NCBI GenBank assembly: GCA_951394045.1
Contig: OX595988.1
Coordinates: 1,512,501 to 1,576,500 of the forward strand
DNA from: Nitzschia sp. DOCU1
Lineage: Eukaryota > Bacillariophyta > Bacillariophyceae > Bacillariales > Bacillariaceae
Direction: 5' to 3'
Length of the DNA stretch: 64,000 nucleotides
The notes under the pieces: generated by a model
What the model saw: only the letters and a program-made list of their open reading frames with translations
What the model was told of the DNA's origin: nothing
The model's database searches: none
Shown here: one piece after another, positions 1 through 11,028 of the stretch
Layout of the letters: each line of letters starts with the position of its first letter
Position numbering within the stretch: the stretch's first letter is position 1
Program-made: the position numbers and the translations under genes

Positions 1-306
1 GTGTGCTGCATTCACCGTGGTCTTCATCAATATCCAGGTTCGCTATGTACACGCATGCCGTGGTTTGTGTGCGCGATGTCAACCTATGAATAATCAACAA
101 GAATAACAACCAATACTATACTACATAACTTCGTCGCCTTCTACAGACGTTATTACCACCACATTGAGATGTGTTACCATTTAGGTCACGGAAGAAATTT
201 GTGGCGAACCGTGTCTTGGAGGATGGCTTGATGTTTCTGTCGTTGTTGTTGGCAATTCTTTCAAAGGAAGGACAGCAATAAGATCACGTAGATTGATCGT
301 GCTATT
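1..306. other. 3' flank, no gene seen
   Basis: This stretch lies downstream of the minus-strand sulfotransferase-like gene. I see no coding potential beyond short chance frames and no repeat. It presumably holds that gene's 3' UTR. Confidence 0.4.
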
Positions 307-1512
307 TTAGTGTTGGGATGATGTTGCAATTTGCAATTGTTCCTGGTGCATGGCCAATCCGAATTGAAAGATGTACTCGTCAAGACGATTCTGTCGCAAA
401 ATGGCTTCCTTGGCCCCTGGTAGCAACGATCGACTGAAGAATGCCCCCTTTTGTGAATGATCGTCACAAAACTCCTGGTTAAACCATCCTTTGGCCCAGG
501 GCATGGCGTGGCCAGCTACTATGCGATTGTCGGGGCACTTTTCGTGAATCAAAACGGTGCACTTGGATATCCGCGATAGTAATACGTCAAGTTCAGCTGC
601 CGCTCGACATGAAATTCGCATGTCGTGGTCGTCGACCAACAATGTGTTTACCGAAGCTTCATTAGTATTGTCGCCAAACACCCGCACTAGTTCATTGTTG
701 CAGCCTTCGCTGTGCCTGGAAAATGTAGTGGGGAGCAAGCGTTTCCATTCAGCTGGTGAAACGTCGTGGGCGGGTCGAAATCCTGGCATAGCATCCCCAT
801 CCTGCCCCCCAAAGCGATAGTTCCAACATGAAACCACACGACTAACAGTAGGTCGTAAACTGACCAGACAATCAAAAGGCGAAGAAGTCTCGGATTGAAC
901 CACTGCAGGTGGATTCGGTTGGGGTATTTGAGCCTGAGAGTCAAATCCTAAAACGTTCATGACATCCGCGTAGTTCAAATGACCCCCATACACAGCATAT
1001 CGTTGATCGGTAGGTAGTCGATACGTTGAACATTCCACTGCATAGCACACCATCCACGTCGGAAGCTGCATCGCTTCGGCGGCAAAAAAAAGATATTTGC
1101 GAATAGCGGTACCCGACGCTTTGCGTACGTGGAAGAACACAAGAGGACGAGCCGTCGTGGGCTTTTCGGCGGCCGCAATTTTTCGTACCAACTCGGGGAT
1201 ACGAGCTTTCCACGTTTCAAAGACTGAGTCCAGATTGCAGTTTTTGTTGCTCGTGTCGCCAACCCGCAATTCACTCTCTCTTGCCGGCGGCAGAAGATAA
1301 TCACCGGCATCTTCTTCAGCGAAAATAAACAAAACCACAATAACACCAATCAGGATAAAAACAGAGGATAATCCTTTCAGATATCTAGGCTTGAATGGCT
1401 TGTGGGTGGGTGGACTGGCAGAAGGCGGTGGAGGCACCGTCAATCCTGGCGATGTCGGAGGGCGATCGGGCTGCTGCCGTATCCGTTTCGACGTGGTAGT
1501 GGAGGAAGACAT
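307..1512 (-). CDS. Type II membrane sulfotransferase-like protein
   Basis: 401 aa single-exon frame starting at a true ATG (1510-1512). A proline/serine-rich N-terminal tail of about 45 residues precedes one hydrophobic segment (about residues 48-66, GLSSVFILIGVIVVLFIF), giving a type II topology typical of Golgi carbohydrate sulfotransferases. A motif FFHVRKASGTAIRKYL (about residues 125-140) resembles the 5'-phosphosulfate-binding loop of PAPS-dependent sulfotransferases. SLRPTVSRVVSCW (about 217-229) resembles the 3'-phosphate-binding RxxxS motif. Many cysteines in the lumenal part suggest disulfides. In this family the enzyme transfers sulfate from PAPS to a glycan hydroxyl. The acceptor is unknown. 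The membrane topology and the two motifs are visible; the catalytic role is inferred. Confidence 0.65.
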   Translation of the reverse strand: MSSSTTTSKRIRQQPDRPPTSPGLTVPPPPSASPPTHKPFKPRYLKGLSSVFILIGVIVVLFIFAEEDAGDYLLPPARESELRVGDTSNKNCNLDSVFETWKARIPELVRKIAAAEKPTTARPLVFFHVRKASGTAIRKYLFFAAEAMQLPTWMVCYAVECSTYRLPTDQRYAVYGGHLNYADVMNVLGFDSQAQIPQPNPPAVVQSETSSPFDCLVSLRPTVSRVVSCWNYRFGGQDGDAMPGFRPAHDVSPAEWKRLLPTTFSRHSEGCNNELVRVFGDNTNEASVNTLLVDDHDMRISCRAAAELDVLLSRISKCTVLIHEKCPDNRIVAGHAMPWAKGWFNQEFCDDHSQKGAFFSRSLLPGAKEAILRQNRLDEYIFQFGLAMHQEQLQIATSSQH

Positions 1513-2148
1513 GGCTGAATCCGAGAATAAGACGATTGAATATCATTCACAGCTTGAGGTGTATTGACTGTCGCAATAGACGACGACGGAACAAAACGAT
1601 GCCACATGTGTTCTTTCGTGTTTTTTTGCGTCGGCAGAAGCAGGGCGGCGAGCGTGCGTTGAGTGCGTTCCGATAGTTTGGATTTTTGCATCTTCGATCA
1701 CTTGGATTTCCAAGACTACGGATAATACCGGCTGAAAGCAAAATGCATCAATCCATCGTTTAACACACCATTCATCATGCATAAGACTTTGGTGGGACCA
1801 TTCTTTGAGTTGCAGATGATCGTCTTTTAACTGTATGTATCCACCGCTAGAGTAGGTCCGCCATGTGGTGGCGGCCACGCCCCTCACTTAGCAAGAGTTG
1901 CTGCATCTGGCAGCCATGGCGACTACCCGTTCTACGATGTGTGCGTAGATGACGACGCGGTATCGCTACGATGTATCAATTTACGTGTATTCTGTCTATC
2001 TATAAAGTTTCGAGAAGGGCCTTGTTCACCAACGGGAATGTAACCAAGCGTTTGCCGTTGGTTCTTATTCTGTTGTCGATGTTGCGAAAAACTCACAATG
2101 CTGCTGCTGTTTGTAGTGATTGTAGCAGGAGTAGTATCGGCGCCCGCG
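1513..2148. other. Intergenic, promoter side of the sulfotransferase-like gene
   Basis: 636 bp between two minus-strand genes. Several short open frames exist on both strands but none shows a recognisable motif. It should contain the 3' end of the flavoprotein transcript and the promoter of the sulfotransferase-like gene. Confidence 0.4.
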
Positions 2149-3455
2149 CTACACACAAAGTGAATTCAATTCCCGAAGTCGCGCATTTCGTACTCGATCG
2201 GTCCACCATCTTGTTTGTTCCCAAATTTCTCGATAACTGAGGTCGGTCGTTGAGAGCAATTCATTTGGCATGGGCGCCATGTGCTTGGTGATGTGACTGG
2301 GCAAGATCTTTTTGCTGATCGCCCTCAACACAAACTCGGTTTGCAAAAAGAAGTCCTTGGCAGGCGGCATGGAATAGTCGGATAGTTCATGCAAGGCATG
2401 CGCATCCGCCAAACGCCGTTGACTAAAGGAAACAATGGCTTGGTACCAATCATCATTGAAATCTTGCAAAGTCTGGACAAACGTTTCAACGTCTTTAAGA
2501 GCGGCATTGCACGCCTGACCGACCGCCGCGGATACGGCATGGGCAGAATCGCCCAAAAATAAGACGCAATCGCTTGCGTGGAGTTTGTCGCATTTGGCCG
2601 TCTTGGCATAGTTGACCGGTGTTCTGAGCAAGGTATGGGCTTCTTCATCCGAGATAAACTTGGAAAGGGAATCGGGAGACAATTGCTGGAAGTAATCTTT
2701 GACTTGTTGACCACTCTCCATACCGGCCAGTGGATCTTCGCCCTTGTTGGATGGATAGATAAAAACACCAGAACAGAATCCTAGTTTGGATGGAACCATG
2801 AGAACCGTCTTTGGCCCAAACATCCACCCGTGGACTTTGTCATCGTCCAGCTCGATCAATCCATCGTAGCTCTTGAGTGGTATCGAGAAGGTTCGATATT
2901 GATTGGGCACGTCGGCTTCTTCGACCGCTAACTCGCCTTGTTCCGCCAACCAGGATCGAATGGTAGAGTTGGCACCATCGGCAGCAACGAGGCCGTCAAA
3001 GTTCACATACTCTCCCGCACCAGTCTTGTTGTCCCGTACGTAAATGACCTTTTCTTCCAGTTCAATAGCTTCAATGCTGGTTTCGAAGTGAAGATGTAGG
3101 GAGCTATCGTCGCCCCACTTGGTGCTCTTGGTGATGTGGTTCAGCATGGTGTATACAATAAGATTTCGATCCAAGTAGAGGGATGGGTTGCGTTTCATAG
3201 ACTTTGGATATCTGCCTTGTAACGTCACACCATTGATCCAAGTGCCTGCATCAACAGAGCTTGCTGCAAATCGGGATCGGCCGCTTGTAACCCCCGATGT
3301 TGCAAACCAATAGGATAAGTCCGAAGCGATTTTGGATCGGACAATCGCAGATCATCGCGCGTTTCGTAAATATGAACTTGATAGTTTCGTCGTTTCACTA
3401 GACTTTGAGCAGCGAGCAGTCCAGCTGGACCAGCACCCACAATCACGATCTTCAT
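2149..3455 (-). pseudogene. KMO-like FAD monooxygenase, one frameshift
   Basis: Two overlapping frames together encode about 435 residues of a class A flavin monooxygenase close to kynurenine 3-monooxygenase. The N-terminal frame (3225-3455) starts at ATG with the FAD-binding GxGxxG loop VGAGPAG and a KMO-like LQHRGLQA segment. The C-terminal frame (2149-3228) carries the DG motif (AADGANSTIR), the GD motif (FLGDSAHAV) and a KMO-like DAHALHELSDYSM tail. Homology runs straight across the junction, so the break is best explained by loss of one nucleotide near 3239; I found no plausible intron. The family hydroxylates aromatic substrates with NADPH and O2. A copia element sits only about 150 bp upstream of the ATG, in the promoter. 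It may be a decaying gene, or the shift may be an assembly error. Confidence 0.7.
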
Positions 3456-3590
3456 GGTAAAACTGTTGTTTTTGTTTTTGTTTTTGTTGTGTGTCTATTT
3501 TCTCCCCGGAGATTTTGCGAAATCACGTTCGTTCCGATTAGGTGTCAAAATGTGAGCGGCCCATTTCTCTCTTATGGTTCTCTGTAATTA

Positions 3591-3604
3591 TCCCCCGCGG
3601 GGGA
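3591..3604. other. 14-bp GC palindrome at the copia insertion site
   Basis: TCCCCCGCGGGGGA is a perfect palindrome in the 150-bp upstream region of the flavoprotein gene. The copia target duplication (GAAATG, 3603-3608) begins on its last two bases. Confidence 0.8.
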
Positions 3605-3608
3605 AATG

Positions 3609-3936
3609 TGTTAAAATAACCGGTTCGTAAACAGGTTATGGGCTTGCTTTTAGAACGTTTGGTTCTTAGTATTATTTTTATTATATTATGAGCTCATTTG
3701 AGCATCTACTTTGTAATCTTGCGATCCTTTGATCGTGCATTTTCTGATCTTGCGGAAGCTAGTCTGAGTCTTGACGGAAGACTTTACGATCTTGTCACTT
3801 CCGCAAGACTAGCTCTCTTCCGGATCCTAGTCGTTCTGCGAATAGTACTGAGTCGTGAGACGCAGTCGATTCGAGTCACTAGTCGACTCGTCCGAATGGC
3901 CTTCAAACCATTCATTCGAATCGCCGTAATCGAACA
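3609..3936 (-). repeat. Copia 3' LTR
   Basis: 328 bp. It has an internal inverted repeat, CTTGCGGAAG against CTTCCGCAAG (about 3752 and 3798), that could form a stem in U3. Its partner LTR is at 15588-15913. Confidence 0.9.
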
Positions 3937-3972
3937 CTCCCTCTTTTGATTGCCATGAGTCGAGTCGCCCCC

Positions 3973-5422
3973 TTACCAACCCATTATGATCTTTCGGAAC
4001 TTTGCTACAGCATCTTCGTTCAGCGGCTTCGTCAATAGGTCTGCAGGTTGATCCAAGGTATCAATCTTGTGGATTGAGATCTCGCCATTGTCGACGTATG
4101 ATCTGAAGTGGTGTAGCCTGCAATTAAGGTGCTTCGTTCTTGGTCGGAACTTTGCTACCTTTGCAATCTCCAATGCTCCAGTATTGTCCTCGAATACCCT
4201 GCAATGTACCCTTGCTGCCGTCGCGTCGATTGGTATGCCTTCGTTTAGCATTTCCTTAAATAGGCTGATGATTGGAATTGCGTCTCGTAGCGCGTAGGAA
4301 ATGCCCGTGTATTCGCTTTCCGTGCTTGATAGTGCTACTTCCGTTTGAAGTTGCGATTTCCAAAGGATTGGGCATCCGGCATACATAATTAGGTAGCCAT
4401 GTCTGGATCGTGCCGTATCTCGGTCATCTGTTTCTTCTTGGTCCCAGTTGCCTGCAAAGTCTGCGTCGACAAAGACTTCCAATCCTCGTTCTGCCGTTGG
4501 TTTCAGAATCATTCCTTTATCCCTTGTTCCCTTCAGATAACGTGCAACCCAGCGTATCGCTTCTCCGTGCTCCTTTTTAGGGCAGGTGGAGAATCTTGCG
4601 CATTGATGTGTTATGTACGCAATGTCTGGTCGAGAACCCTTTTCGAGATAATTCAACTTACCGATGACCGATCGATAATTGAACGAGTTGTCGAAGTCCT
4701 CCGATTTGGAATGTCTTGATAATAACTTTGATGATGCAGCTGGTGTTGATCGCGTACCCGTGTTCTCCGGCATCTTGAGGTCCTGAATGATTTGATCGAT
4801 CAAATGAGGTTGAGTCAAATGAATCGATCCATCTGGTTTCCTGTCGATGTTGACGCCTAGAAAGTCTTGGATGTCGCCTTCGATCGTGATGTTGAGTTTG
4901 GCATGCCTGATGTCCTCTATCGCCTTGTTCACCTCGTCCAGGTCGGGACCAGCGAGGATCGAGTCGTTGGTGTAAAGTACGTACATCACGTTGCCGCGAT
5001 AGAACACGCACTCGTCGACTTCGGATCGTTTGAATCCCACCTTGTTGATGAGAATGTCCGAAAGGTACTTATACCATACACGACTTGATTGCTTTTGGCC
5101 ATAGACGTTTCTATGCAGTCGCAATACGTAGTCCTTGGTGTTCCCTTCTCGAATACTGAATCCTCGTGGTATCTCCATGTAGATCTCCCTCTCGACGGGC
5201 GCTTGGGGAAAGGCCAGCACGTAATCAATTTGCCGCGTGTGCCAATTGTGGAGCGCAGAAAGTATCAATAAGGTCCTAATGGAATTCCAGCTTGCAACAG
5301 GGGCATATGTTTGGTCATAATGCTGTCCGTACTTCATCTGTGAACCATCGATGTTGAGTCGTGCCTTGTACTTCTTGATTTGTCTCGTTCGAATGTCACG
5401 CTTGCGCTTCATTTGCCACACG
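3973..5422 (-). pseudogene. Copia pol, C-terminal part (RT and RNase H)
   Basis: About 483 residues, continuing the pol frame of 11029-13910 after the gypsy insertion. The RT finger/palm entry (KYKARLNIDG, YAPVASW) and the primer-grip side (LNYLEKGSRPDIAY) are clear. RNase H is present (VFVDADFAGNW, SSTESEYTG, DNTGALEIA), with a normal copia C-terminus (TKHLNCRLHHFR, DLLTKPL). The polymerase active site reads YTND where YxDD is expected (codon AAC at 4966-4968), so a metal-binding aspartate is missing. The frame ends at a stop at 3973-3975, close to the polypurine tract. It is non-functional twice over: through the insertion and through the active-site change. Confidence 0.88.
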
Positions 5423-5879
5423 TGCACTACGCTGAAAGTACGATGAAAAAGTTGTAGTGGAAATAATTGTGAGATCTAAGTTATCGCTGATTCTATCGCT
5501 CCTAGACCACCAGGGTCTTTCCTCAACGCATCCTACATGCGTTGGATACAACTCCCACCGATCTAGCTTCTCGAATCTCTTCAAGGTCCATAGCTAGATA
5601 CCGTTGGAAGTTCTATTCCAGTAGTAGACGTCGACGGCTCGCCGCGCTCGCCGTTGTCGCCGTCATTGCTCGTCAGCCGCGCCGGCCTTGCCCGTCCGTC
5701 CGTGCGTCCACAGACGTTCGACCAAGTCGACGTCAGCCAGGTATGTATCTGAGGTATGTTGGTACTACACGTAGGCCATTGTGTGTACTCATCGTTCGAA
5801 CATTCTAACATTCCAATGTTACAACATTCTAACGTTCTAACTACTTGTTAGATCTAGAGGGGTATTCTAGTGTACTGCA
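5423..5879 (-). repeat. Gypsy A1 3' LTR with AACATTCT repeats
   Basis: 457-bp LTR. At about 5794-5840 it carries a run of AACATTCT-like 8-mers, including cGAAcaTTCt, a perfect GAAnnTTC heat-shock-element core. It lies in what should be U3. The homologous LTRs of copies 2 and 3 lack this block and are about 416 bp long. Confidence 0.88.
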
Positions 5880-5909
5880 TGCGCCCCCATGACAAGGGCT
5901 TCTAAGAGC

Positions 5910-8900
5910 TCACTCGTCAGCAGCATCGCGTTCCTCGTACGGATGCAGATTCCGGATATTGTATGTTTGTTGCACCGCTCCTTTTCTGATGCGAATAGAG
6001 CCATTGTCATTAATGTGCACGATCTCATACGGACCGCTATAAGGATTCGTCCCATACTTACGGGATTGTTCATTACGGACCATTACCTTCTGTCCTACGC
6101 GATACCGGTAAACTCTTCGCGTCTTGTTTTCAGCTGTGTTATTTTGGATAATACGAGATTCCTTTCGTTCCTTAATTAATTTCCAGTTAGCTTCGAACCG
6201 GGTATTTAGGATAGCGTCGCGGCCAAACACTAGCTGTGTTGGCGTCGCTTGCATCGTTGTGTGATACGTTGCGCGTACTGCGAACATAGTGGCTGCAAGG
6301 ACTCCGTCCAGTGACTCCGTGTCTTCGGAGTTTTGCAACTCGAAAGTGCGAATCATGTTCCCTATGGTTTGGTGAACTCGCTCGATAATTGAATTAGCCT
6401 GCGGGTTTCGCACTGTGATTGGCTTGGTCATTACGCCGTAGTCTTCGCGCACCATTCTTCGGAATTCTCCCATGAATTCAGTTCCGCGGTCATAAATAAT
6501 CTTTTGTGGCCACGGATATCTCGTAAACCACGCCATTTCGGCCGCACTGGCTATCGAAAAGGCTTCTTTATTTGCTATACGTACCATCTCGAACCATCCG
6601 GTTGCGGGATCTATCATCGTGAGACACCATAGTTGTAGTGTCTTCTTACTACCTAGTTGTTTTATCTTATATGGACCTATCAGGTCGACACATAGCGTAT
6701 CCCAAGGGTCTATTTCTGCCGCCTTGGGTGGAAGATGCCCGTACTTGATTGTCTTTCGCTTTGTCAGCTGACAGGTTGGACAGGACTTGCAGATCCGCTC
6801 GACATCGCCGCGGATGTTCTTCCAGTAGAAGTGTTGTCGAATCGTTTGTTCGGTACGCGTTTCTCCTGGGTGACAGAGCATCTCGTGATACCACTTGACG
6901 CACCGCTTCTGGAGACTCGTTGGGAGAACAATCTTGTCCTCGCGTACTATTAGTTCTCGCTTCTTTCCGCCCCCACGATAGACTTTGACTGAATATCGCG
7001 GGTTTGTACGTACTTTAGATAATAAGGCGCGGTCGGCATTCTGCATGCGCGCTATGTTCTTGTAAGTTAGGGGGAATGCATCGCGCGGTAATTCGTCGCC
7101 CGCCAAAAACTCATTTAAGTGAGATTCGGGGAAAGCTCTATCGTCGAGATCGAGTCGACTAAGCGCGTCCGCAACGACGTTGTGTTCGCCCTTGATATAG
7201 ACGAGTTCGGGGCCAAACTCCTCGATTAAGAGGCGCCAACGCATGACGCGCTCCGTGTTAAATTCTTTATACGTAAGATTTTTATGGTCTGTGAAGACTC
7301 TGATTCGCTGTCCCAAAAGGATATTGCGAAATTCTTTAAGTGTTTCGACGATAGCTAAAAGCTCTCGTTCCGTCGTAATAGCGCGTTTGCGCTGGGTTCA
7401 GCTTTCGACTATAGAACGCAATCGGTTTTCCGCGTTGCCATAACACTGCACCTAGCTGAGTATGACTAGCATCGGTGTGTATTTCGAATGGTATGTTGAA
7501 ATCGGGGTATGTTAGTAGTGTCTGCTTACTTATAATTCGTTTCATCGTGTCGAAGGCATTCTGCTCGACCGGACCCCATTGCCATTTGGCTTCTTTAGAA
7601 GTTAGCGCACTCAGAGGGGCTAAAACTTCAGAGCGACGAATCCACATGTCGCGGTAGTAGTTAACTACGCCTATGAACTTACGTAGCTCGCGTTTATTGG
7701 TAGGTGCTTTCATAGCGTGAATAGCCTCTACCTTCTTTGCGACTGGTTGGATTCCGTCTCGCGTTATCCAGTACCCAAGGTATTCTAGTTCGCCACGGGC
7801 GAAGAACGACTTTCGGGCGTTCACCTTAAGACCGGTGTCTTTTAGACGTTTGAAAATGACTTCTAGTTTCTCTAGGTGGTCATCAAAATCGCCTGTAGTT
7901 AGTTCTAGTAGATCGTCGATGTACACTCGTACGTACTCTAGATCCTCAAAGAGGGTGCCCATTTTCTCTTGGAAAATGTCGGGACTATTCGAGAGCCCCA
8001 TCGGCAAGCGTTGCATTTCGTACTTACCCCAAGGGAGTACGATAGTACATAGCTTCTTACTGTCTGGGCTTAACTCTATGTGGTAGTAACCCATGTTGAG
8101 GTCGAGACTCGTCGCGTACTGAAAGCCTTCTAGCTTCATCAGTAAGTCCTGAATCTTCGGGATTGGATACGGCTTGCGTTTAATCCGTTTGTTCAACTCT
8201 CTGAAGTCGTTGATGAATCGAACTGTTCCATCCTTTTTGGGGATGATAAAGGTGGGCGCACCCCATTCGGAGCGGTTCACCTTTTTGAGTACTCCGACTT
8301 GACAGAGTCGTTCGACTTCATCGCGCAGGGTACGCTCGTACGCTTTCGGTACAGGGTACGCTCTAGCATGGTACGGCTTGGCACCTTCTACTAGTTCAAT
8401 GTCATAGGGGGCCCCACGCCATCGGCCGAGGGTACCGTCGAATAGTGTCTGGTATTTTGCTAGTAGCTGTTCTAGCTTACTCTGCTCATCCTTACTAAGG
8501 TGAGCTTGCTCTCTAGCAATGCTACGTGCATCGGCTTTCTCGTACTTGGCGTCGAGAATTTCCTTGACGCGGTCCGACATCTCGTCGACGTGTCCGCGTT
8601 CATGTACATGATACGACGTCGCCGTCGTCGCATCTATTTCTTTCATTGGCATACGTGCATCGTCCCATTCTACTTCCATAGCCTTGAAGTCGATCACTAG
8701 ACCTAGCTCTTGCATGAGGTCTCTGCCTATAATCATGTCGTAGTTACCTAGATCATCTGCTAGGTGAAAGTCCCACTCGATCAATCGATCGTCGTGTAGT
8801 TCCGGTAGACTGAGTTGCGTGGTCACGCGTTCAGTGCACTTATAACTACCGCTCATAGTCGTGAATACAGTAGTCGCCTTTTGGGTCTTTATTTTTAGTT

Positions 8901-9333
8901 TGCTAGCACTGCTCTTCTTCCAGAGACAGCCACTACCGCCAGAGTCAAGAAGTGCTTTGACGGTTACTACTTGTTGCCGACGTCCGCCGCGTTGGTTAAC
9001 ACGTGCAAACGTGATCGGTACTAGATGACTGGATTTTTGTCGTTTGTTTGAGCCTACAGTTCGACTACCTCGAATCGTGTTCAATAAGTAAAGCTCGCGC
9101 TCGCGCTGTGCTTCCGCCAGACATGCGTCGAGAGAGCTGAAACTTCGAGATTTCGTTAGTTTAACGAAATTTCGACTTGCGTGTGATTTTTGCGAATTTT
9201 GTGTTGCGCTTGTAACGCTATCGCTATTGTAAAATGATTCCATCTGTTGGACATCGTCCCTTTGGGTAAAACTAGTGTAATCGTTCAATTCACCACTATT
9301 ATTACTGTTGTATTCATATTCACACGTAGTCAC
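5910..9333 (-). pseudogene. Gypsy A1 pol, 2-nt deletion in RNase H
   Basis: Protease (LLDSGGSG), RT (VYIDDLLEL), RNase H, and integrase with its zinc finger (H-H-C-C, CKSCPTCQ) and DDE core (CVDLIGPY, IIYDRGTEF, SIIERVHQ) are all recognisable. The frame runs 7336-9333, then continues as 5910-7316 in another phase. Compared with copies 2 and 3, two bases are missing at about 7376-7377 inside RNase H, after NPAQTRY. Pol has no ATG at its start. It continues the gag frame after one TGA (9346-9348), which suggests translation as a Gag-Pol readthrough product in intact copies. Confidence 0.9.
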
Positions 9334-9345
9334 CGGCTCACATCG

Positions 9346-10530
9346 TCAATCCGTTTCGGTGTCGCTGTCGCTGCCGTCGCTGACGCTGAGTTTGTCGAAG
9401 TCGATACCGTCGAGATCATCCATATCGTAATTGAAATTATCCATCGAGGGAGGATCTTCGGCCTTGCGTTTCTTTGCGGATTGTTTGACCGCGTTCTCGA
9501 CCATCGACTTGATGTAGGCATGAAGCTCGCCTGTTTTCTTTTTCTTTTCGCCATCGCCATCGCTGTCGCTGCGGCGCCAAGTTTTGTTTTCGAAGCAGGC
9601 CTTTTTGAAACGACCTGCGACGTTCGAATGGGCAGCCGCCATCTTCTTTGCTTGATCCTTCAAAATAAGGCAATCATGGGTAGCATGGGTGTTGTTAGCG
9701 CCATGATAAAGACAATCATACTTGGCCTTACCGTCGGTTCCCGCTCTCGGGCCTCCGCGCTTCCTCTTCGAGGGTTTTTCGTCATTCGACTTGCCGTTGT
9801 TGTCTGCCTTCTTGCTGAGGGCTTCATTGATCTCCTCAGTAGCTTCCAGCCGTTCGCAGAAGTCTACAAAGTCTTGAACCGTGTGGTCCACGGGCTCGAA
9901 TCCCTGTAGGATCATCTCTTTGCGCCACTTGGCGGGGATTCCAAACTCGCAATTCTCCATGAGCTCGTCATCGGGAATTTTGTTTTTCTCGCCTTTCTCG
10001 TCGAATAGCGCGAGGTAATCGTTTAGCTCGCGGAGCCGAGCCACATACGCCTTCATTGTCATCGTCGGGGGCTTTCGGCAGATCCGACGCATATAGCGCT
10101 TTTGAAGTTGCACTGCGCGTTTTGGGAGGACATACGCCGTAACCGCGTGCAAACTTTTCTCAAAACTCTCAGGAGTTTCGGCTTCGAGTTCCGAGGCCTT
10201 CGCGTTGAACGCGGCCAATACCTGGCCTTTCAGCAAATTGCGTGTTAACGCAAATTTCTGAGGTCCCGTAGTCAAGTCCTGACCCGCGATCACATCCTTA
10301 AGTCCGATAAGGAAAAGGAACCACTCTTCGGGCGTTCCGTCCGTGAAATGCGGTTGTTTGACGCGTCGCGTCAACGACTTTTTATCTTTTGGGTCAATGC
10401 GCAAGTCGTATTGACTGTACGCCCCATCTTTGAGCTCCTTTGGCTCGGGTCTTTCGATACTGACCGGTGCTGATTTGAAGCCCTGCTTCTCGGCAGCGGT
10501 CTTCTTCGGGATGCTGTTTGCAATCTTCAT
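9346..10530 (-). CDS. Gypsy A1 Gag
   Basis: 394 aa from the in-frame ATG at 10528-10530 (the open frame itself reaches into the LTR). It has a helical capsid-like middle part (AFNAKASELEAETPESFEKSLHAV spans about residues 105-130 and is the start of the retrotrans_gag-type core). A basic linker (KPSKRKRGGPRAG) precedes a zinc knuckle CLYHGANNTHATHDC, spaced C-X2-H-X5-H-X4-C, not the usual CCHC. The C-terminus is acidic (DMDDLDGIDFDKL, SDGSDSDTETD). It forms the virus-like particle and binds element RNA. It ends in TGA with pol following in the same frame. Confidence 0.85.
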   Translation of the reverse strand: MKIANSIPKKTAAEKQGFKSAPVSIERPEPKELKDGAYSQYDLRIDPKDKKSLTRRVKQPHFTDGTPEEWFLFLIGLKDVIAGQDLTTGPQKFALTRNLLKGQVLAAFNAKASELEAETPESFEKSLHAVTAYVLPKRAVQLQKRYMRRICRKPPTMTMKAYVARLRELNDYLALFDEKGEKNKIPDDELMENCEFGIPAKWRKEMILQGFEPVDHTVQDFVDFCERLEATEEINEALSKKADNNGKSNDEKPSKRKRGGPRAGTDGKAKYDCLYHGANNTHATHDCLILKDQAKKMAAAHSNVAGRFKKACFENKTWRRSDSDGDGEKKKKTGELHAYIKSMVENAVKQSAKKRKAEDPPSMDNFNYDMDDLDGIDFDKLSVSDGSDSDTETD

Positions 10531-10554
10531 CTTTAGCTCACGCGTGTAACGTGG

Positions 10555-10566
10555 AGTGTTAACACT
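10555..10566 (-). other. Palindrome at the primer-binding position, gypsy A1
   Basis: AGTGTTAACACT is a perfect 12-bp palindrome lying one base inside the 5' LTR (LTR edge at 10568). It occupies the position where a tRNA-complementary PBS starting with TGG would be expected. No TGG-type PBS is seen. Confidence 0.85.
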
Positions 10567-10567
10567 G

Positions 10568-11024
10568 TGCACTACGCTGAAAGTACGATGAAAAAGTTGT
10601 AGTGGAAATAATTGTGAGATCTAAGTTATCGCTGATTCTATCGCTCCTAGACCACCAGGGTCTTTCCTCAACGCATCCTACATGCGTTGGATACAACTCC
10701 CACCGATCTAGCTTCTCGAATCTCTTCAAGGTCCATAGCTAGCTACCGTTGGAAGTTCTATTCCAGTAGTAGACGTCGACGGCTCGCTGCGCTCGCCGTT
10801 GTCGTCGTCATTGCTCGTCAGCCGCGCCGGCCTTGCCCGTCCGTCCGTGCGTCCACAGACGTTCGACCAAGTCGACGTCAGCCAGGTATGTATCTGAGGT
10901 ATGTTGGTACTACACGTAGGCCATTGTGTGTACTCATCGTTCGAACATTCTAACATTCCAATGTTACAACATTCTAACGTTCTAACTACTTGTTAGATCT
11001 AGAGGGGTATTCTAGTGTACTGCA
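10568..11024 (-). repeat. Gypsy A1 5' LTR
   Basis: 457 bp, nearly identical to 5423-5879. It carries the same AACATTCT block at about 10939-10985. Confidence 0.9.
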
Positions 11025-11028
11025 CACG

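Larger units (their letters stand above)
5423..11024 (-). mobile_element. Gypsy A copy 1, inserted in copia RT
   Basis: 5.6-kb Ty3/gypsy element on the minus strand. LTRs of 457 bp (5423-5879 and 10568-11024) begin TGCAGTACAC and end GTAGTGCA on the element strand. The flanking 4-bp duplication CACG lies at 5419-5422 and 11025-11028. A G-rich purine tract at 5880-5890 precedes the 3' LTR. The two LTRs differ at only about three positions by eye, so the insertion is fairly recent. Gag is open; pol has a 2-nt deletion. There is no tRNA-like PBS: the first internal bases are C followed by the palindrome AGTGTTAACACT. Confidence 0.93.
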
